The notes below the pieces were generated by a model. That model saw only the letters and a list, made by a program, of their open reading frames with translations, searched no databases and was not told the origin of the DNA. Of a stretch of 64,000 nucleotides of DNA, positions 40,503 through 50,557 are shown one piece after another. Source of the DNA: a bacterium 336/3 (GTDB taxonomy: Bacteria > Bacteroidota > Bacteroidia > Cytophagales > Thermonemataceae); NCBI GenBank assembly GCA_001281695.1, contig LJIE01000001.1, forward strand, positions 2,680,586 to 2,744,585, given 5' to 3'. Made by a program: the position numbers and the translations under genes. How positions within the stretch are numbered: position 1 is the stretch's first letter; every line of letters begins with the position of its first letter.

Positions 40503-41716
40503 TCATCTACTCTCCAATGAAATGACTTTTGTAAAGCAGGCATTTTACTTAAATCAAGCTTTTTAGCTTCTATCAAAAATGTATCTTTTTCTATAATTCC
40601 TGACACTTTAATATTTTTATCCTCCACAATTTGATATTGAAATATCATTTCTTTTTTATCTATTTCACGAGTTAGTTTGAAGGTTTTTCTTGAAGAGTCC
40701 ACCTCCAATTTATAATCTTGCATATTTTCGCTATCAAATTGTACAATAAAATAGCCTCTTCGATGTACAAAAAAATGCTTCCACGTTTCAGTATGATTAA
40801 CTGCAAGCGTATCTTTATTTTTTACAAAAGTGTGTACCTGATAAGCCCCATGCAAATAAGGTCTTGGAGCTTTATCATCATTAAAATTACCCATTTCAAT
40901 ATATTGCCAAAATGTTTCTACTACAAAAAACAAAATGATAATGATTTTAAATATTTTATTCCATTTATCTACTATAAAAGGTTTCCAACTAAATTCTATT
41001 GCTCCAAGCGTTACCATTTTTCCTTGAAAAAACGCTCTCAATACTTTTAAATAAGGAGCTATCAGATAAGCAGTTATGAGTAACAAAAAACTCGAATAGA
41101 GTTTTACTGAAATATCAAAACTTAGGTTTATCATCCATACATTTGCAAGCACCAAAAATAAAAGAATTGCCCCTAAAAGTTGCGTTCTACGAAACAATAG
41201 CAAGATAGCAGGCACTATTTCCATGAGTCCTGCAAAAATGGTGTAAGGTCTGGAAAGCCCCATTGTACTCCAATAGAGTAAGTCAGGGCTTATATCTCCC
41301 AGTCTTGTAAACAAAGTATTGGGTTCAGGTAAATAGAATTGCCATTTAAAAACTTTATTAAAGCCATAAATAAACATCTGAAGAGCTAAATAATATCTAC
41401 AAAACAAATATATGAAATCTACAAATATTTTGCTTTTAGAGTGTTCCCTCCATCTATAATACCACAAAAAGCCTAAAATAAAAGAACATAAGAATAAAAT
41501 AAGAGTATGAATATACAACCCTGTTGAATCAGAGCTTAGAAATACGGTATATGGTTTTTGAATGAAAAAAATATTGTCTCCTATCCATTTGATAATTGAC
41601 TCAAAAAAAGGGCTTACAAAACCTCCAACATCAGGCAAGATTTTATAAGGAAATGGAAAGGTGAATACAAATAATAAAATAAAGATACCTATAATTTTTT
41701 GAAAAGCTTTCTGCAT
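40499..41716 (-). CDS. DoxX-like membrane protein
   Basis: 405 residues from the ATG at 41716, which starts the first helix. Several membrane helices in the first 270 residues include the DoxX-type pattern G-F-N-K-V-F, P-Y-T-I-F-A-G-L-M-E-I and L-L-L-F-R-R-T-Q-L-L-G-A. A soluble C-terminal domain of about 130 residues follows (R-R-G-Y-F-I-V-Q-F). Function unknown; DoxX-like proteins are linked to redox and quinol processes, but this is weak evidence here. Confidence 0.7.
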   Translation of the reverse strand: MQKAFQKIIGIFILLFVFTFPFPYKILPDVGGFVSPFFESIIKWIGDNIFFIQKPYTVFLSSDSTGLYIHTLILFLCSFILGFLWYYRWREHSKSKIFVDFIYLFCRYYLALQMFIYGFNKVFKWQFYLPEPNTLFTRLGDISPDLLYWSTMGLSRPYTIFAGLMEIVPAILLLFRRTQLLGAILLFLVLANVWMINLSFDISVKLYSSFLLLITAYLIAPYLKVLRAFFQGKMVTLGAIEFSWKPFIVDKWNKIFKIIIILFFVVETFWQYIEMGNFNDDKAPRPYLHGAYQVHTFVKNKDTLAVNHTETWKHFFVHRRGYFIVQFDSENMQDYKLEVDSSRKTFKLTREIDKKEMIFQYQIVEDKNIKVSGIIEKDTFLIEAKKLDLSKMPALQKSFHWRVDE

Positions 41717-41786
41717 AAAAACTGTACGATTTTTGCACAATTAAAAATACATTTTTATCTTTAGAAATACTAAAATCTATCATACT

Positions 41787-42266
41787 ATGAAAAATCTATT
41801 TTTTGCACTATGTGTATTCTTATTAAATTATCAAGCTCATAGTCAAACACTTAAAATTGCTCACAAAAGCCATAGTGGCAATATGAAACATTTTGTGGTT
41901 TCTAAAACTACTCATACTTTGGGATTGCCCAGCAATTATGCTGAAAAAAAGGAAGCCGAAAGAAAAAAGAAAGATAGTATCAAACGTGCTGAGGAGAAAC
42001 AGAAACAAGATAGTATCAAGAAGGCTAAAAAGAATTCTTCCAAAAAACAAAAGAAAAGTTTACAAGAAGACTCTAAAACTGAAAAAAACTCTTCAAACTA
42101 TCAGGAATTACCAAAAACAAATATCCATAAAGCAAGTTTGGCGTACCCTGTTGCACATCAAAATACAAATGAAGGAAGTTCTAAAAATTGGATTGTTATG
42201 TTTATGAGTATTTTGCCTACATTTTTAGTTTTGTATTTTATGCTCCAAAAGATTAGATGGATATAA
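41787..42266 (+). CDS. Exported lysine-rich protein with C-terminal membrane helix
   Basis: 159 residues: a signal peptide (F-F-A-L-C-V-F-L-L-N-Y-Q-A-H-S-Q), a highly charged K-K-D-S-I-K / K-Q-D-S-I-K-K repeat region (about 55-95) likely to be a helical or disordered spacer, then a terminal membrane helix (W-I-V-M-F-M-S-I-L-P-T-F-L-V-L-Y-F). No family is recognised. It may tether something to the membrane. Confidence 0.6.
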   Translation: MKNLFFALCVFLLNYQAHSQTLKIAHKSHSGNMKHFVVSKTTHTLGLPSNYAEKKEAERKKKDSIKRAEEKQKQDSIKKAKKNSSKKQKKSLQEDSKTEKNSSNYQELPKTNIHKASLAYPVAHQNTNEGSSKNWIVMFMSILPTFLVLYFMLQKIRWI

Positions 42267-42270
42267 ACAA

Positions 42271-42298
42271 AAAAGAGCTTTTAAAGCTCTTTTTTGTT
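42271..42298. terminator. Intrinsic terminator
   Basis: Stem AAAAGAGCTTT / AAAGCTCTTTT with minimal loop, then T-run, between two convergent genes. Confidence 0.8.
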
Positions 42299-42304
42299 TG
42301 AATA

Positions 42305-42949
42305 TTAGTTTTCGTAAGGGAAATTACGAGCAATTTGTCTCATCATTCGCTCTACAAGGTCATCAGTTGAGCTTCCTACACCACCACTGACTGTACGCTC
42401 GTAACGCCATAACAACTCTGCATCAGCACCATTGTGAATGGTCATCACTGTTTTTGCTTCATTGGATGGTGCAAACCAAACACCTGCAAGTACAGCCAAA
42501 GCTACTGCTCCACCTTCAGAAATAGGTCTATCTGTAACTACAGAACCACCAATTACAGCATCCACTTCCAAAGCCTTTGCTATTTCATCCATGGTTTTAG
42601 TAGCCATATTTTCTTGTGTAATACCAGCCTTAGCAAGCAATGCGTTTGTTTTCGCTACATCCTGAAAAGTTACTGTATATTTTTTACTTTTACGTAATAA
42701 GAAAGTATAAACACTATTTTGAATATTGGTAGCCTCTAATTTCTCTTGTCTTGCAATGTCTTCTACTGTTGTATTTTTAGGCAATTTTTTCATTTTAATT
42801 GTTACCTGAAAAGGTAAAATAGCCACTGTTTTATGAATAGGAATAACACCTTTCATTTTAGGGCTTTCAAAAATTTTCTTTTGAGCAAATGCTGTTGTGG
42901 TGCTTAAGAAACACAAGAAAACCAACACTTTTAGTGTAATTTTTACCAT
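42305..42949 (-). CDS. Exported CsgG/TolB-N-like protein
   Basis: 214 residues with a signal peptide ending F-A-Q. The alpha-beta core starts K-T-V-A-I-L-P-F and continues with L-E-V-D-A-V-I-G-G-S-V-V and T-I-H-N-G-A-D-A-E-L-L-W-R-Y-E, the pattern of the small GNA1162/CsgG-related lipoprotein group. No lipobox cysteine is present, so it is probably soluble in the periplasm. It resembles the CsgG part of the protein at 20454, but the function is unknown. Confidence 0.6.
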   Translation of the reverse strand: MVKITLKVLVFLCFLSTTTAFAQKKIFESPKMKGVIPIHKTVAILPFQVTIKMKKLPKNTTVEDIARQEKLEATNIQNSVYTFLLRKSKKYTVTFQDVAKTNALLAKAGITQENMATKTMDEIAKALEVDAVIGGSVVTDRPISEGGAVALAVLAGVWFAPSNEAKTVMTIHNGADAELLWRYERTVSGGVGSSTDDLVERMMRQIARNFPYEN

Positions 42950-43100
42950 AAATAATTGTGTTTAAATTTTAAAATGATTGTAATACTTTTACAAATATAT
43001 TAGAAATAATATATAAATTTAACGTCACATAATAAAAATAATAATTTTTCGTTTTATTGTGTTATTTAAATACTGTTAAATCATAAACAAGCTTTTACTT

Positions 43101-44984
43101 ATGAAATATTTTTTATTTTTTTTAGCGTTTTTTTTCAGCTTTTCAATATTTGCACAGTCCAAAGTTAATGAGGACTCTGTATTTATCAGGCAAAATTATG
43201 ACAAATACGAGTATCAGATTGCGATGAGAGATGGCATCAAGCTATTTACTCATGTTTATGTACCTAAAGATGCTTCCAAAGACAAAAAATACCCTGTTCT
43301 GATGCAACGTACTTGTTATAGTGTTGCTCCTTATGGAAAAGATATTTATCCTACTCGTTTGGGACCTAATAGATTTCTGATGCGAGATAAATATATTTTT
43401 GTGTATCAAGATGTACGAGGCAGATATATGAGTGAAGGTATTTGGACGAATATGACTCCACACCTTGCCACTAAAAAGAAAAAAACAGAGGTAGATGAAG
43501 CTTCCGACACTTATGATACAATTGATTGGCTTATCAAAAACATCCCTAATAACAATGGAAAATTTGGACAGTGGGGCGTTTCGTACCCTGGTTTTTATAC
43601 AGCAGCAGGCATTTTAGCCAATCATCCTGCCTTAAAAGCCTCCTCACCACAAGCTCCAATTGCAGATTTTTGGTTTGATGACTTTCATCATAATGGAGCT
43701 TTGGTTTTGGGTTATTTCTTAGCATATCCTGTTTTTGGTGTTCAAAAGACTGAAAATACGACAAAAGCTTGGTATCAAAACCAAAGTATAAGACCACAAA
43801 CTACAGACGGATGGCTTTTTTATAAAGATTTGATTAATCTTAAAAACGCTGAAAAATACTATAAAGATAATTTCTTTTGGCAAGAGGCTATGAATCATCC
43901 AAATTATGACGAATTTTGGCAAAAAAGAAACCTTTTACCACATCTTAAAAATGTAAATCATGCAGTCATGACAGTAGGTGGCTGGTTTGATGCAGAAGAT
44001 TTGTACGGACCTTTAAGTATCTATAAAACCATTGAAAAATCTTCTAAAAATTATAATACATTGGTAATGGGTCCTTTTGGGCATGGTGATTGGGCAAGAG
44101 AACGTGGTAAGCACATGCACAACCATATTTATTTTGGTGATAGTGTATCAACTTTTTATCAAAGAGAAATTGAAAGTAAATTTTTCAAACATTTCTTAAA
44201 AGAAAAAGGAGATGGAAAAACTAATCTACCAGAAGCTTATTTATTTGATACTGGCAAAAAAGAATGGCGTAAATTTGACAAATATCCTGCTTCTACTGAA
44301 AAGAAGAAACTTTATTTTCATGCCAATGGCAAACTTTCTTTTGATGAACCTAATAACGAAAATGATTTTTCAGATTACGTTTCAGACCCAAAAAAACCTG
44401 TTCCTCATTCTGATAACCTCAGACAAATGTTAGGTTTTACACCTCGTAACTACATGAGCGAAGACCAGCGTTTTGCAGCCAACAGACCTGATGTTTTATC
44501 ATTCCAAACAGATATACTTACAGAAGATATCACTATTGGTGGAGAACTCTTGGCTGAACTATTTGCTTCTACAACTGGCACAGATGCAGATTTTATTGTA
44601 AAGCTCATTGATGTGTATCCTGCTAATGAGCCCAATCATGAGACTACACCTCAAAACATCATGCTTGCCAATTATCATCAAATGGTAAGAAGTGAAGTCA
44701 TGCCTGCTCGTTTCCGTAATGGTTTTGAGAAACCTGTAGCTCTTAAAGCTGATGAAACAACTCCTATCAATGTTCGTTTGCAAGATTGTTTCCATACTTT
44801 CAGAAAAGGACACAGAATTATGATACAAGTACAAAGCACTTGCTTCCCATTATTTGCTGCCAATCCTCAAAAATTTGTAGAAAACCCTTACAAAGCAAAT
44901 GAAGAAGATTTTATCAAGGCTATGATAAAAATTATGCATAATAAGAGTTTTAAGAGTGGTTTAAAAGTAGAAGTTTTTAGGTAG
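43101..44984 (+). CDS. CocE/NonD-family hydrolase (S15-like)
   Basis: 627 residues with signal peptide (about 1-19). The alpha/beta-hydrolase part has the nucleophile S161 in G-V-S-Y-P-G, aspartate in V-G-G-W-F-D-A-E and histidine in F-G-H-G-D-W, the X-Pro dipeptidyl-peptidase/cocaine-esterase arrangement; the C-terminal jelly-roll domain follows from about 400. It probably cleaves acyl esters or amides such as beta-lactam-like or glutaryl substrates in the periplasm; the natural substrate is unknown. Confidence 0.92.
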   Translation: MKYFLFFLAFFFSFSIFAQSKVNEDSVFIRQNYDKYEYQIAMRDGIKLFTHVYVPKDASKDKKYPVLMQRTCYSVAPYGKDIYPTRLGPNRFLMRDKYIFVYQDVRGRYMSEGIWTNMTPHLATKKKKTEVDEASDTYDTIDWLIKNIPNNNGKFGQWGVSYPGFYTAAGILANHPALKASSPQAPIADFWFDDFHHNGALVLGYFLAYPVFGVQKTENTTKAWYQNQSIRPQTTDGWLFYKDLINLKNAEKYYKDNFFWQEAMNHPNYDEFWQKRNLLPHLKNVNHAVMTVGGWFDAEDLYGPLSIYKTIEKSSKNYNTLVMGPFGHGDWARERGKHMHNHIYFGDSVSTFYQREIESKFFKHFLKEKGDGKTNLPEAYLFDTGKKEWRKFDKYPASTEKKKLYFHANGKLSFDEPNNENDFSDYVSDPKKPVPHSDNLRQMLGFTPRNYMSEDQRFAANRPDVLSFQTDILTEDITIGGELLAELFASTTGTDADFIVKLIDVYPANEPNHETTPQNIMLANYHQMVRSEVMPARFRNGFEKPVALKADETTPINVRLQDCFHTFRKGHRIMIQVQSTCFPLFAANPQKFVENPYKANEEDFIKAMIKIMHNKSFKSGLKVEVFR

Positions 44985-45010
44985 TTCATCTTGAATTTTA
45001 TAATTTGTTT

Positions 45011-45046
45011 ATGCAGGCTTACTTATTAAAGCCTGCATTTTTTGTT
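45011..45046 (+). terminator. Intrinsic terminator
   Basis: Stem ATGCAGGCTT / AAGCCTGCAT with a short loop and T-run, after the CocE-like gene. Confidence 0.88.
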
Positions 45047-45123
45047 TTTCTGGCGAATAACTCAAAGACTTTTTGTTTTTTATTGAATTTCTTACTTACT
45101 TTGCATAAAAAACCTTACAAATT

Positions 45124-46800
45124 ATGCAAAAAACTTATAAACCCTTTGGCAATTTATGGTATGTTGCCTTCTTGGGAACACTTAGTTTGCTAATCAGTGC
45201 TTGTGGTGGTGGTAAAAATGCTCCTGAGCACACCAAACTTATCCCTAAAGATGCTGCGATTGTAGCTCGTTTAGATGTAAAACAATTAACAGGAAAAACA
45301 ATTTCTCTTGACAAACTCGCTAGTAAAGAAAATCTAAAAGAAATGGGTGCTTCTGAAAACGAAGCAGAAAAAGCATCTCAAAATATCAAGAGGTTTTTAG
45401 ATTCAGGTATCGACTTTTTAAACAAAGTTTATGTCTTCTCTAATGATGTGGATATGAAGAGAGGTAGTTTTGTAGGTGTTACTTTTGCAGTTGATAATGA
45501 GGAAAAATTGACTAAGTTCATCAAAGATGATGCAACATGGAAAGATATGAAAGATGCCAAAAAGCCTGAGTTCAAAGAAGAAGGTAAAATTAAATTTGCC
45601 ATTTTTGAGAAAAATGCTGTGATGGCTTGGAAAGGTAAAGTAGGTGTTTTCATGACGAAAGATGATGTAACAACTACTGATGTAAAGAAATTATTTGAAA
45701 TGAAAAGTGATGAGACGTTGGTTAGTAGCAACGATAGTTTCAAAGACGCTGCTGGAAGTAGTTATGATGCTTCTATTTGGATGAATTTAGATAAACTTTC
45801 TGCAAACAACATGCAAGCAAATATGGCTTTGAGCATGGCTGGCATTGATAACAAAGGTACTTCTATGAATGTAGGTTTTACTTTTGAAAAAGGTAAAATT
45901 GTAATGGATGCAGACTATACAGGAAACGAAGATATCAACAAACTATACAGCAAAATTGTAAATGACAATGTAAAATCAAGTGTTTTCAAAAACATTCCTA
46001 TTGAAAATGCAGATGCAGGTTTTAGTTTCTCTCTTAACATCGAAGGTTTAGTAAGTGTTCTAAAAGACAAAGGTGTTTTGAGTACTGTAGAAGATAATTT
46101 AAAAAAATCAGGATTAACAGTAGGTGATATCACTAAAGCATTGAGTGGAGATGTAATTGGTGTGGTAAGCAAAGTAAATTTTGATTCTAAAGGAAGACAA
46201 ATGCCTGAATTTGTAGTTTCTATTGGTGTTAAAGATAAAAAAGCTTTTGAGAAAGTAGTAGATGCTATCAATGCTAAAGAAGCTCGTGGAGCTTTGATTA
46301 AAAAAGATAATGTTTATGAAGCTCCTGGTGGTGCGGGATTCTTGGTTATCAAAGATGATGCTGCTTATGTAACCATGACGGCTTCTATCAAAGATGGTAT
46401 TAACAAAGGTGATAGTAAACTAAAAGGTGACTTCAAAGACCAGTCTGGTAAATTTGCTTCTGTAATGTATGTAGGCAAAGGAATGTCTGATAGCTGGATC
46501 GCTTCTAAAGAATATCAAAACTCTGGTTTTGGTAAAGTTTATGGTAAAAACTTCCCTTTTGAAGGAGGTATCATGAAGGCTAAAAACATGAAAAACAAAA
46601 AGAGTCAAACAGAAATAGAAATTATCATGACAGACAAGAATCAAAACTCTTTACTTGTTTTGATTGATATGGCTAAGAAGTCTGAACAAGTAAGAAAAGA
46701 AGAGCGTAAACGTTGGGAAAAAGACTTTGATATGGACTCTCCTGATAGCGATATGCCAAAAGTAGAAGAAGATGAACCCAAAGTTTTAGAAGAAAAATAG
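45124..46800 (+). CDS. DUF4836-family lipoprotein
   Basis: 558 residues; lipobox L-L-I-S-A-C-G-G-G at about 25-33. The N-terminal domain has L-I-P-K-D-A-A-I-V-A-R-L-D-V-K-Q-L, then repeated long alpha-beta units, matching DUF4836. The C-terminal tail is acidic (D-M-D-S-P-D-S-D-M-P). Anchored to the outer membrane or surface. The function is unknown; conserved across Bacteroidota. Confidence 0.82.
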   Translation: MQKTYKPFGNLWYVAFLGTLSLLISACGGGKNAPEHTKLIPKDAAIVARLDVKQLTGKTISLDKLASKENLKEMGASENEAEKASQNIKRFLDSGIDFLNKVYVFSNDVDMKRGSFVGVTFAVDNEEKLTKFIKDDATWKDMKDAKKPEFKEEGKIKFAIFEKNAVMAWKGKVGVFMTKDDVTTTDVKKLFEMKSDETLVSSNDSFKDAAGSSYDASIWMNLDKLSANNMQANMALSMAGIDNKGTSMNVGFTFEKGKIVMDADYTGNEDINKLYSKIVNDNVKSSVFKNIPIENADAGFSFSLNIEGLVSVLKDKGVLSTVEDNLKKSGLTVGDITKALSGDVIGVVSKVNFDSKGRQMPEFVVSIGVKDKKAFEKVVDAINAKEARGALIKKDNVYEAPGGAGFLVIKDDAAYVTMTASIKDGINKGDSKLKGDFKDQSGKFASVMYVGKGMSDSWIASKEYQNSGFGKVYGKNFPFEGGIMKAKNMKNKKSQTEIEIIMTDKNQNSLLVLIDMAKKSEQVRKEERKRWEKDFDMDSPDSDMPKVEEDEPKVLEEK

Positions 46801-46817
46801 TCTTTTAACTTTATTTG

Positions 46818-46860
46818 ATAAAGACCAATAGCCTAAAGGTTGTTGGTCTTTATTTTTTTA
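46818..46860 (+). terminator. Intrinsic terminator
   Basis: Stem ATAAAGACCAA / TTGGTCTTTAT (loop about 12 bases) and T-run, after the DUF4836 gene. Confidence 0.82.
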
Positions 46861-46888
46861 TGGATATTTGTGTTTTAATCTGTAAAAA

Positions 46889-47719
46889 ATGCAAACAGTA
46901 AAAAAGAAATTTTTTGATAAAGTAGAAATCTTCAAATTTGGCTCTGCCCCTATTGGTAAGCCCATTATGACTGTCTGCAATTATTGGCTAGAAGGTTTGA
47001 TGATAGACACAGCCCAAATCAATGCAAGAAAAATTGTAGCAAAAACATTTGAAGGAAAAAATATTCAACAAATTGCTCTTACTCACTGGCACGAAGACCA
47101 TATTGGCAATACAGATTTTTTCTACGAAAAGTATAATCCTGTTATCTACGCCCACCCTTTTACAGCCAAAAAGATACAAGAAGGTTTCAAAGTATTACCC
47201 TATGAACAATATATGTTTGGGCGAATCAATCCTTCTGATATTCAGTTTTCTGAATTTCCTGAAACTATAGAAACAGAAAATTATAAGTTATTACCTATTT
47301 ATACTCCTGGGCATTCCATTGACCATACTGTTTTTCTTGAACCCAAACAAGGTTGGCTTTTTGCAGGAGATTTATTTGTGAGTACAAAAATTAAATATTT
47401 TAGAAAGGGAGAAGATTTGGGTGAGCAAATAGAATCTATCAAAAAAATTCTTCAATACGATTTTGATGTGATTTTTTGTGGACATTATCCTCAATTTAAA
47501 GAAGGGAAAGCCTTATTTCAAAAAAAACTACAATATTTTGAAGATTTTTATGGAGAAGTTAGCAGTCTTTATGCTCAAGGGAAAAACTTAAAAGAAATCA
47601 TGCGAATACTGCGTCTCAAAGAGATTTACTGGCTCAAATGGGCTACTTTTGGAGATGTAAGTGTTGCCCACATGGTAAATTCTGTGATTATCAGAGAACA
47701 ATCTAAGCTTTTTGCCTAA
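46889..47719 (+). CDS. MBL-fold metallohydrolase (cytoplasmic)
   Basis: 276 residues. Metal motif L-T-H-W-H-E-D-H (about 67-74), later T-P-G-H-S and F-A-G-D; the C-terminal helical part contains L-K-E-I-M-R-I-L-R-L-K. This resembles the MBL hydrolases with a C-terminal winged segment (lactamase_B type). Lacks a signal peptide. The substrate is unknown. Confidence 0.88.
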   Translation: MQTVKKKFFDKVEIFKFGSAPIGKPIMTVCNYWLEGLMIDTAQINARKIVAKTFEGKNIQQIALTHWHEDHIGNTDFFYEKYNPVIYAHPFTAKKIQEGFKVLPYEQYMFGRINPSDIQFSEFPETIETENYKLLPIYTPGHSIDHTVFLEPKQGWLFAGDLFVSTKIKYFRKGEDLGEQIESIKKILQYDFDVIFCGHYPQFKEGKALFQKKLQYFEDFYGEVSSLYAQGKNLKEIMRILRLKEIYWLKWATFGDVSVAHMVNSVIIREQSKLFA

Positions 47720-47803
47720 AATAATTTTATTTTCCTTAAGAACCACACAACTTTTTGAATAGAATAGGTGTCTATGAGAAGTATCTATTTACTTTTTAAG
47801 TCT

Positions 47804-49438
47804 ATGAAGTATTTCTTTTTCACTTTATTTATTTTCTACACCCAATTAAGTTTCACCCAAAATAGTTTGTATTACAAAATCAGAGTAGACACAACAAATA
47901 CACCACAAATCATTGTTAATCTTAGGTTTACAGCCCCTAAAACTAACAAAAGTACACTTACTCTTCCCTCCTCTTTTGGTAGCCAAGAAAAGCTCTACAA
48001 TGCAATTCAATATGTAAAAGGTATCAAACCCAATAGTTTGGTTATCAATAAAGAAAAGGAAGGTATCATTGAGATAAATCATAAACCTTTGGAAGAAATA
48101 GAAATTGAATATGCTTTGATTCAAGATTGGCAAGGAGATTTAATTTATCCAAAAAATTATAGAGCTGTTATTCAAAAGTCTTTTATACACCTGACAAGCA
48201 ATGCTTTATATATTTTCCCTGAGTATTTAAAAAAAGAGACAATTCGTGTAACACTTGACTGGCAAAGTTTACCACAAAATTGGGCTATTGCTCATAGTTT
48301 AGCTTGTGAGCAACGTATCAGTACACATAGAATTTCAGCAGATAATTTTCTTAATACATTATACGTAGCTGGCGATTTCAGAATCCATAAAGCAATGGTT
48401 AAAAATAAACCTATTTTTCTTGCCCTCAGAGGGAATAAATGGCTTTTTAAAGACCAAGAATTACTTGCAACGCTCCAAAGTGTAATTGAAGCAGAACGTA
48501 ATTTTTGGAAAGACCACAAAGAACCACACTATCTTGTAACGCTGATGCCTTTTGTGGGCGAAGGCAGTTTCAATGGTTCTGCCTTGCATCAGTCTTTTTT
48601 ACTTTCCATGACACAAGAGTTCCCAAATGATATTTATATCAAAAGTCTTTTGGCTCACGAGTATTGCCACAGATGGCTTGGTGTAGAGGGTATCAAAATT
48701 AAAAGTAATAATTTAGAAAATGCTTGGCTTACAGAAGGTTTTACAGATTATTACACTTATAAAATTCTTTGGAAAAACAATCTGATTTCCAAACAAGAAT
48801 ACATTGAAAAAGTAAATGAGTGTATCATAGATTACTCTTTATCTCCTGTTATCAATGCTCATAAAGATACTCTGGGAAATAATTTCTGGAAAAGCAGAGA
48901 TTATCAAGTTTTTCCTTACAAAAAAGGATTTGTATATGCTTTATATTTGGAACAACTCATTCAAAAGAAAACAAATTATCAACGCTCTTTGGATGATGTG
49001 ATGTTTGCTTTACTCAAAAAGTCAAAAAAACAACAAGAAATTACAGAAAAAGATTTTATTGAGGTAGTCAGTAAACTAATTGGGCAAGATATTTCTCCTA
49101 TCCATAACAATTGGATTGTAAAAGGTGGCTCGATTCCCATAGAATCCGGAAGTATTATAGGTGTAAAAGATGAAATGAAAGAAATAGGCTTATTTGATGC
49201 AGGTTTTAACTTATTTGAATCTATAAAATCAAATATTATTATAAGTGTAAAAGAAGGAAGCGAAGCATGGAAAGCAGGTTTGAGAGATGGACAAAAAGTT
49301 AAAGGTTTTTCCTATGACTATGGAAAAGCTCATATTCCTATTAAATTTACAATAGAAGATTTTGACCAAAAAATCAAAAACATAGAATATTACCCTATGG
49401 CTCAAGAAAAGAAAACCATCAGGCAATTTATTCCGTAA
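47804..49438 (+). CDS. Exported gluzincin peptidase with PDZ domain (M61/M1-like)
   Basis: 544 residues from the ATG at 47804, which begins a signal peptide (K-Y-F-F-F-T-L-F-I-F-Y ... S-F-T-Q); earlier in-frame ATG and GTG add 10-12 residues without a better signal. Zinc site H-E-Y-C-H-R-W-L-G, followed by A-W-L-T-E-G-F-T-D-Y-Y with the third ligand. A PDZ-type domain follows (about 445-530; V-K-E-G-S-E-A-W-K-A-G-L-R-D-G-Q). The order matches M61 glycyl aminopeptidases, though the HExxH to WLTEG spacing is closer to M1. Confidence 0.85.
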   Translation: MKYFFFTLFIFYTQLSFTQNSLYYKIRVDTTNTPQIIVNLRFTAPKTNKSTLTLPSSFGSQEKLYNAIQYVKGIKPNSLVINKEKEGIIEINHKPLEEIEIEYALIQDWQGDLIYPKNYRAVIQKSFIHLTSNALYIFPEYLKKETIRVTLDWQSLPQNWAIAHSLACEQRISTHRISADNFLNTLYVAGDFRIHKAMVKNKPIFLALRGNKWLFKDQELLATLQSVIEAERNFWKDHKEPHYLVTLMPFVGEGSFNGSALHQSFLLSMTQEFPNDIYIKSLLAHEYCHRWLGVEGIKIKSNNLENAWLTEGFTDYYTYKILWKNNLISKQEYIEKVNECIIDYSLSPVINAHKDTLGNNFWKSRDYQVFPYKKGFVYALYLEQLIQKKTNYQRSLDDVMFALLKKSKKQQEITEKDFIEVVSKLIGQDISPIHNNWIVKGGSIPIESGSIIGVKDEMKEIGLFDAGFNLFESIKSNIIISVKEGSEAWKAGLRDGQKVKGFSYDYGKAHIPIKFTIEDFDQKIKNIEYYPMAQEKKTIRQFIP

Positions 49439-49483
49439 AACTTCGTTGGATAGGATTATCTCAACTTAAAACTTTATTTCCCT

Positions 49484-50455
49484 ATGAAAAAACATCACAT
49501 TCTTTATTTCCTTGTTTCAGTTGCATTATTGAATTGTAAGAAAAAAGATTCTCCTGCTACACCACAAAACGTTCAACCCACTAATGATGTAGAAAGTATT
49601 GCTATTTTTCCTGCCTCACATCCACTCAATGCAGATATTTCTTCTGCTCCTATTGACGCCAATTCTTCTGTTATTCTTGCCAATATTGGTTTAACGACAG
49701 GTTTATTCCCTGATTTTGGGTCTGGTTTATGGGAAGGTGCTCCTATCGGAATTCCTTTTGTAGTAGTAGGCAACGGGCAACCTCAAGTGCCTGTTACGTT
49801 TAGAGGCAACAATTATGATGATGATTATGGCGATGAAAGCGACCAAGGTCCTTTTCCTATTCCTCTTGATGCTCCCATTGAAGGTAATGGAAGTGGAGAT
49901 AGTCATGTAATTACAGTAGACACAGATAATGGCGTATTGTATGAGCTTTACAATGCAAGCCGTACTTCTAATGGTTGGGCTGCTTCTTCTGCTGCCAAAT
50001 TCAATTTGAAAGTTGAAGAATACAGAACAGATGGCTGGACATCTGCTGATGCTGCTGGGCTTCCAATTTTTCCTTGTTTAGTTCGTTACAACGAAATAGA
50101 AAAAGGTGAAATTGACCATGCTATTCGTTTCACTATTCCTCGTTCTAAAATCTATCAGGGTTATGTACACCCTGCAAGACACCAAGTTTCAGGTTCAAAG
50201 GCTAACAATTTATTGCCTTTTGGTGCAAAATTAAGACTTAAAGCAAATTTCGATATTTCTGGATTTTCTCCACAAAATCAGGTGATTTTAAAAGCCTTGA
50301 AAAAACATGGGCTTATTTTGGCTGATGTAGGCTCTTCGATGTATGTTTCGGGTGTTCCTGATGAAAGATGGAACAATCCAGACCTGAAAAAACTCGGAAA
50401 CGTAAAGGTAAGCGATTTTGATGTGATTCAGATGGGAACTATCAAAGGAAAATAA
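49484..50455 (+). CDS. Secreted lipoprotein of a widespread unknown family
   Basis: 323 residues, lipobox V-A-L-L-N-C-K-K at about 13-20. The body has I-G-I-P-F-V-V-V, V-P-V-T-F, G-W-T-S-A-D-A-A-G-L-P-I-F-P, G-E-I-D-H-A-I-R-F-T and V-H-P-A-R-H, then L-R-L-K-A-N-F-D-I-S-G-F-S. I recall this strongly conserved set from uncharacterised exported proteins in several phyla. The Arg/His motif and conserved aspartates suggest an enzyme; no function is known to me. Confidence 0.72.
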   Translation: MKKHHILYFLVSVALLNCKKKDSPATPQNVQPTNDVESIAIFPASHPLNADISSAPIDANSSVILANIGLTTGLFPDFGSGLWEGAPIGIPFVVVGNGQPQVPVTFRGNNYDDDYGDESDQGPFPIPLDAPIEGNGSGDSHVITVDTDNGVLYELYNASRTSNGWAASSAAKFNLKVEEYRTDGWTSADAAGLPIFPCLVRYNEIEKGEIDHAIRFTIPRSKIYQGYVHPARHQVSGSKANNLLPFGAKLRLKANFDISGFSPQNQVILKALKKHGLILADVGSSMYVSGVPDERWNNPDLKKLGNVKVSDFDVIQMGTIKGK

Positions 50456-50481
50456 TTTTAGTTTTTCTTTAAAATTTACAA

Positions 50482-50523
50482 TAGCTATTTTGGGCTTTAT
50501 GCTTGAAATAGCTACTTTTTTTG
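50482..50523 (+). terminator. Intrinsic terminator
   Basis: Stem TAGCTATTT / AAATAGCTA (loop about 15 bases) followed by T-run. Confidence 0.72.
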
Positions 50524-50557
50524 TGTAGATTTGTTTATACCTTTCATGTATATTTCT

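Noticed and set aside
41940-42060. Lysine-rich repeats as a tandem DNA repeat or frameshift artefact
   Set aside because: The K-K-D-S-I-K pattern is a normal protein spacer with varied codons; the frame is intact.
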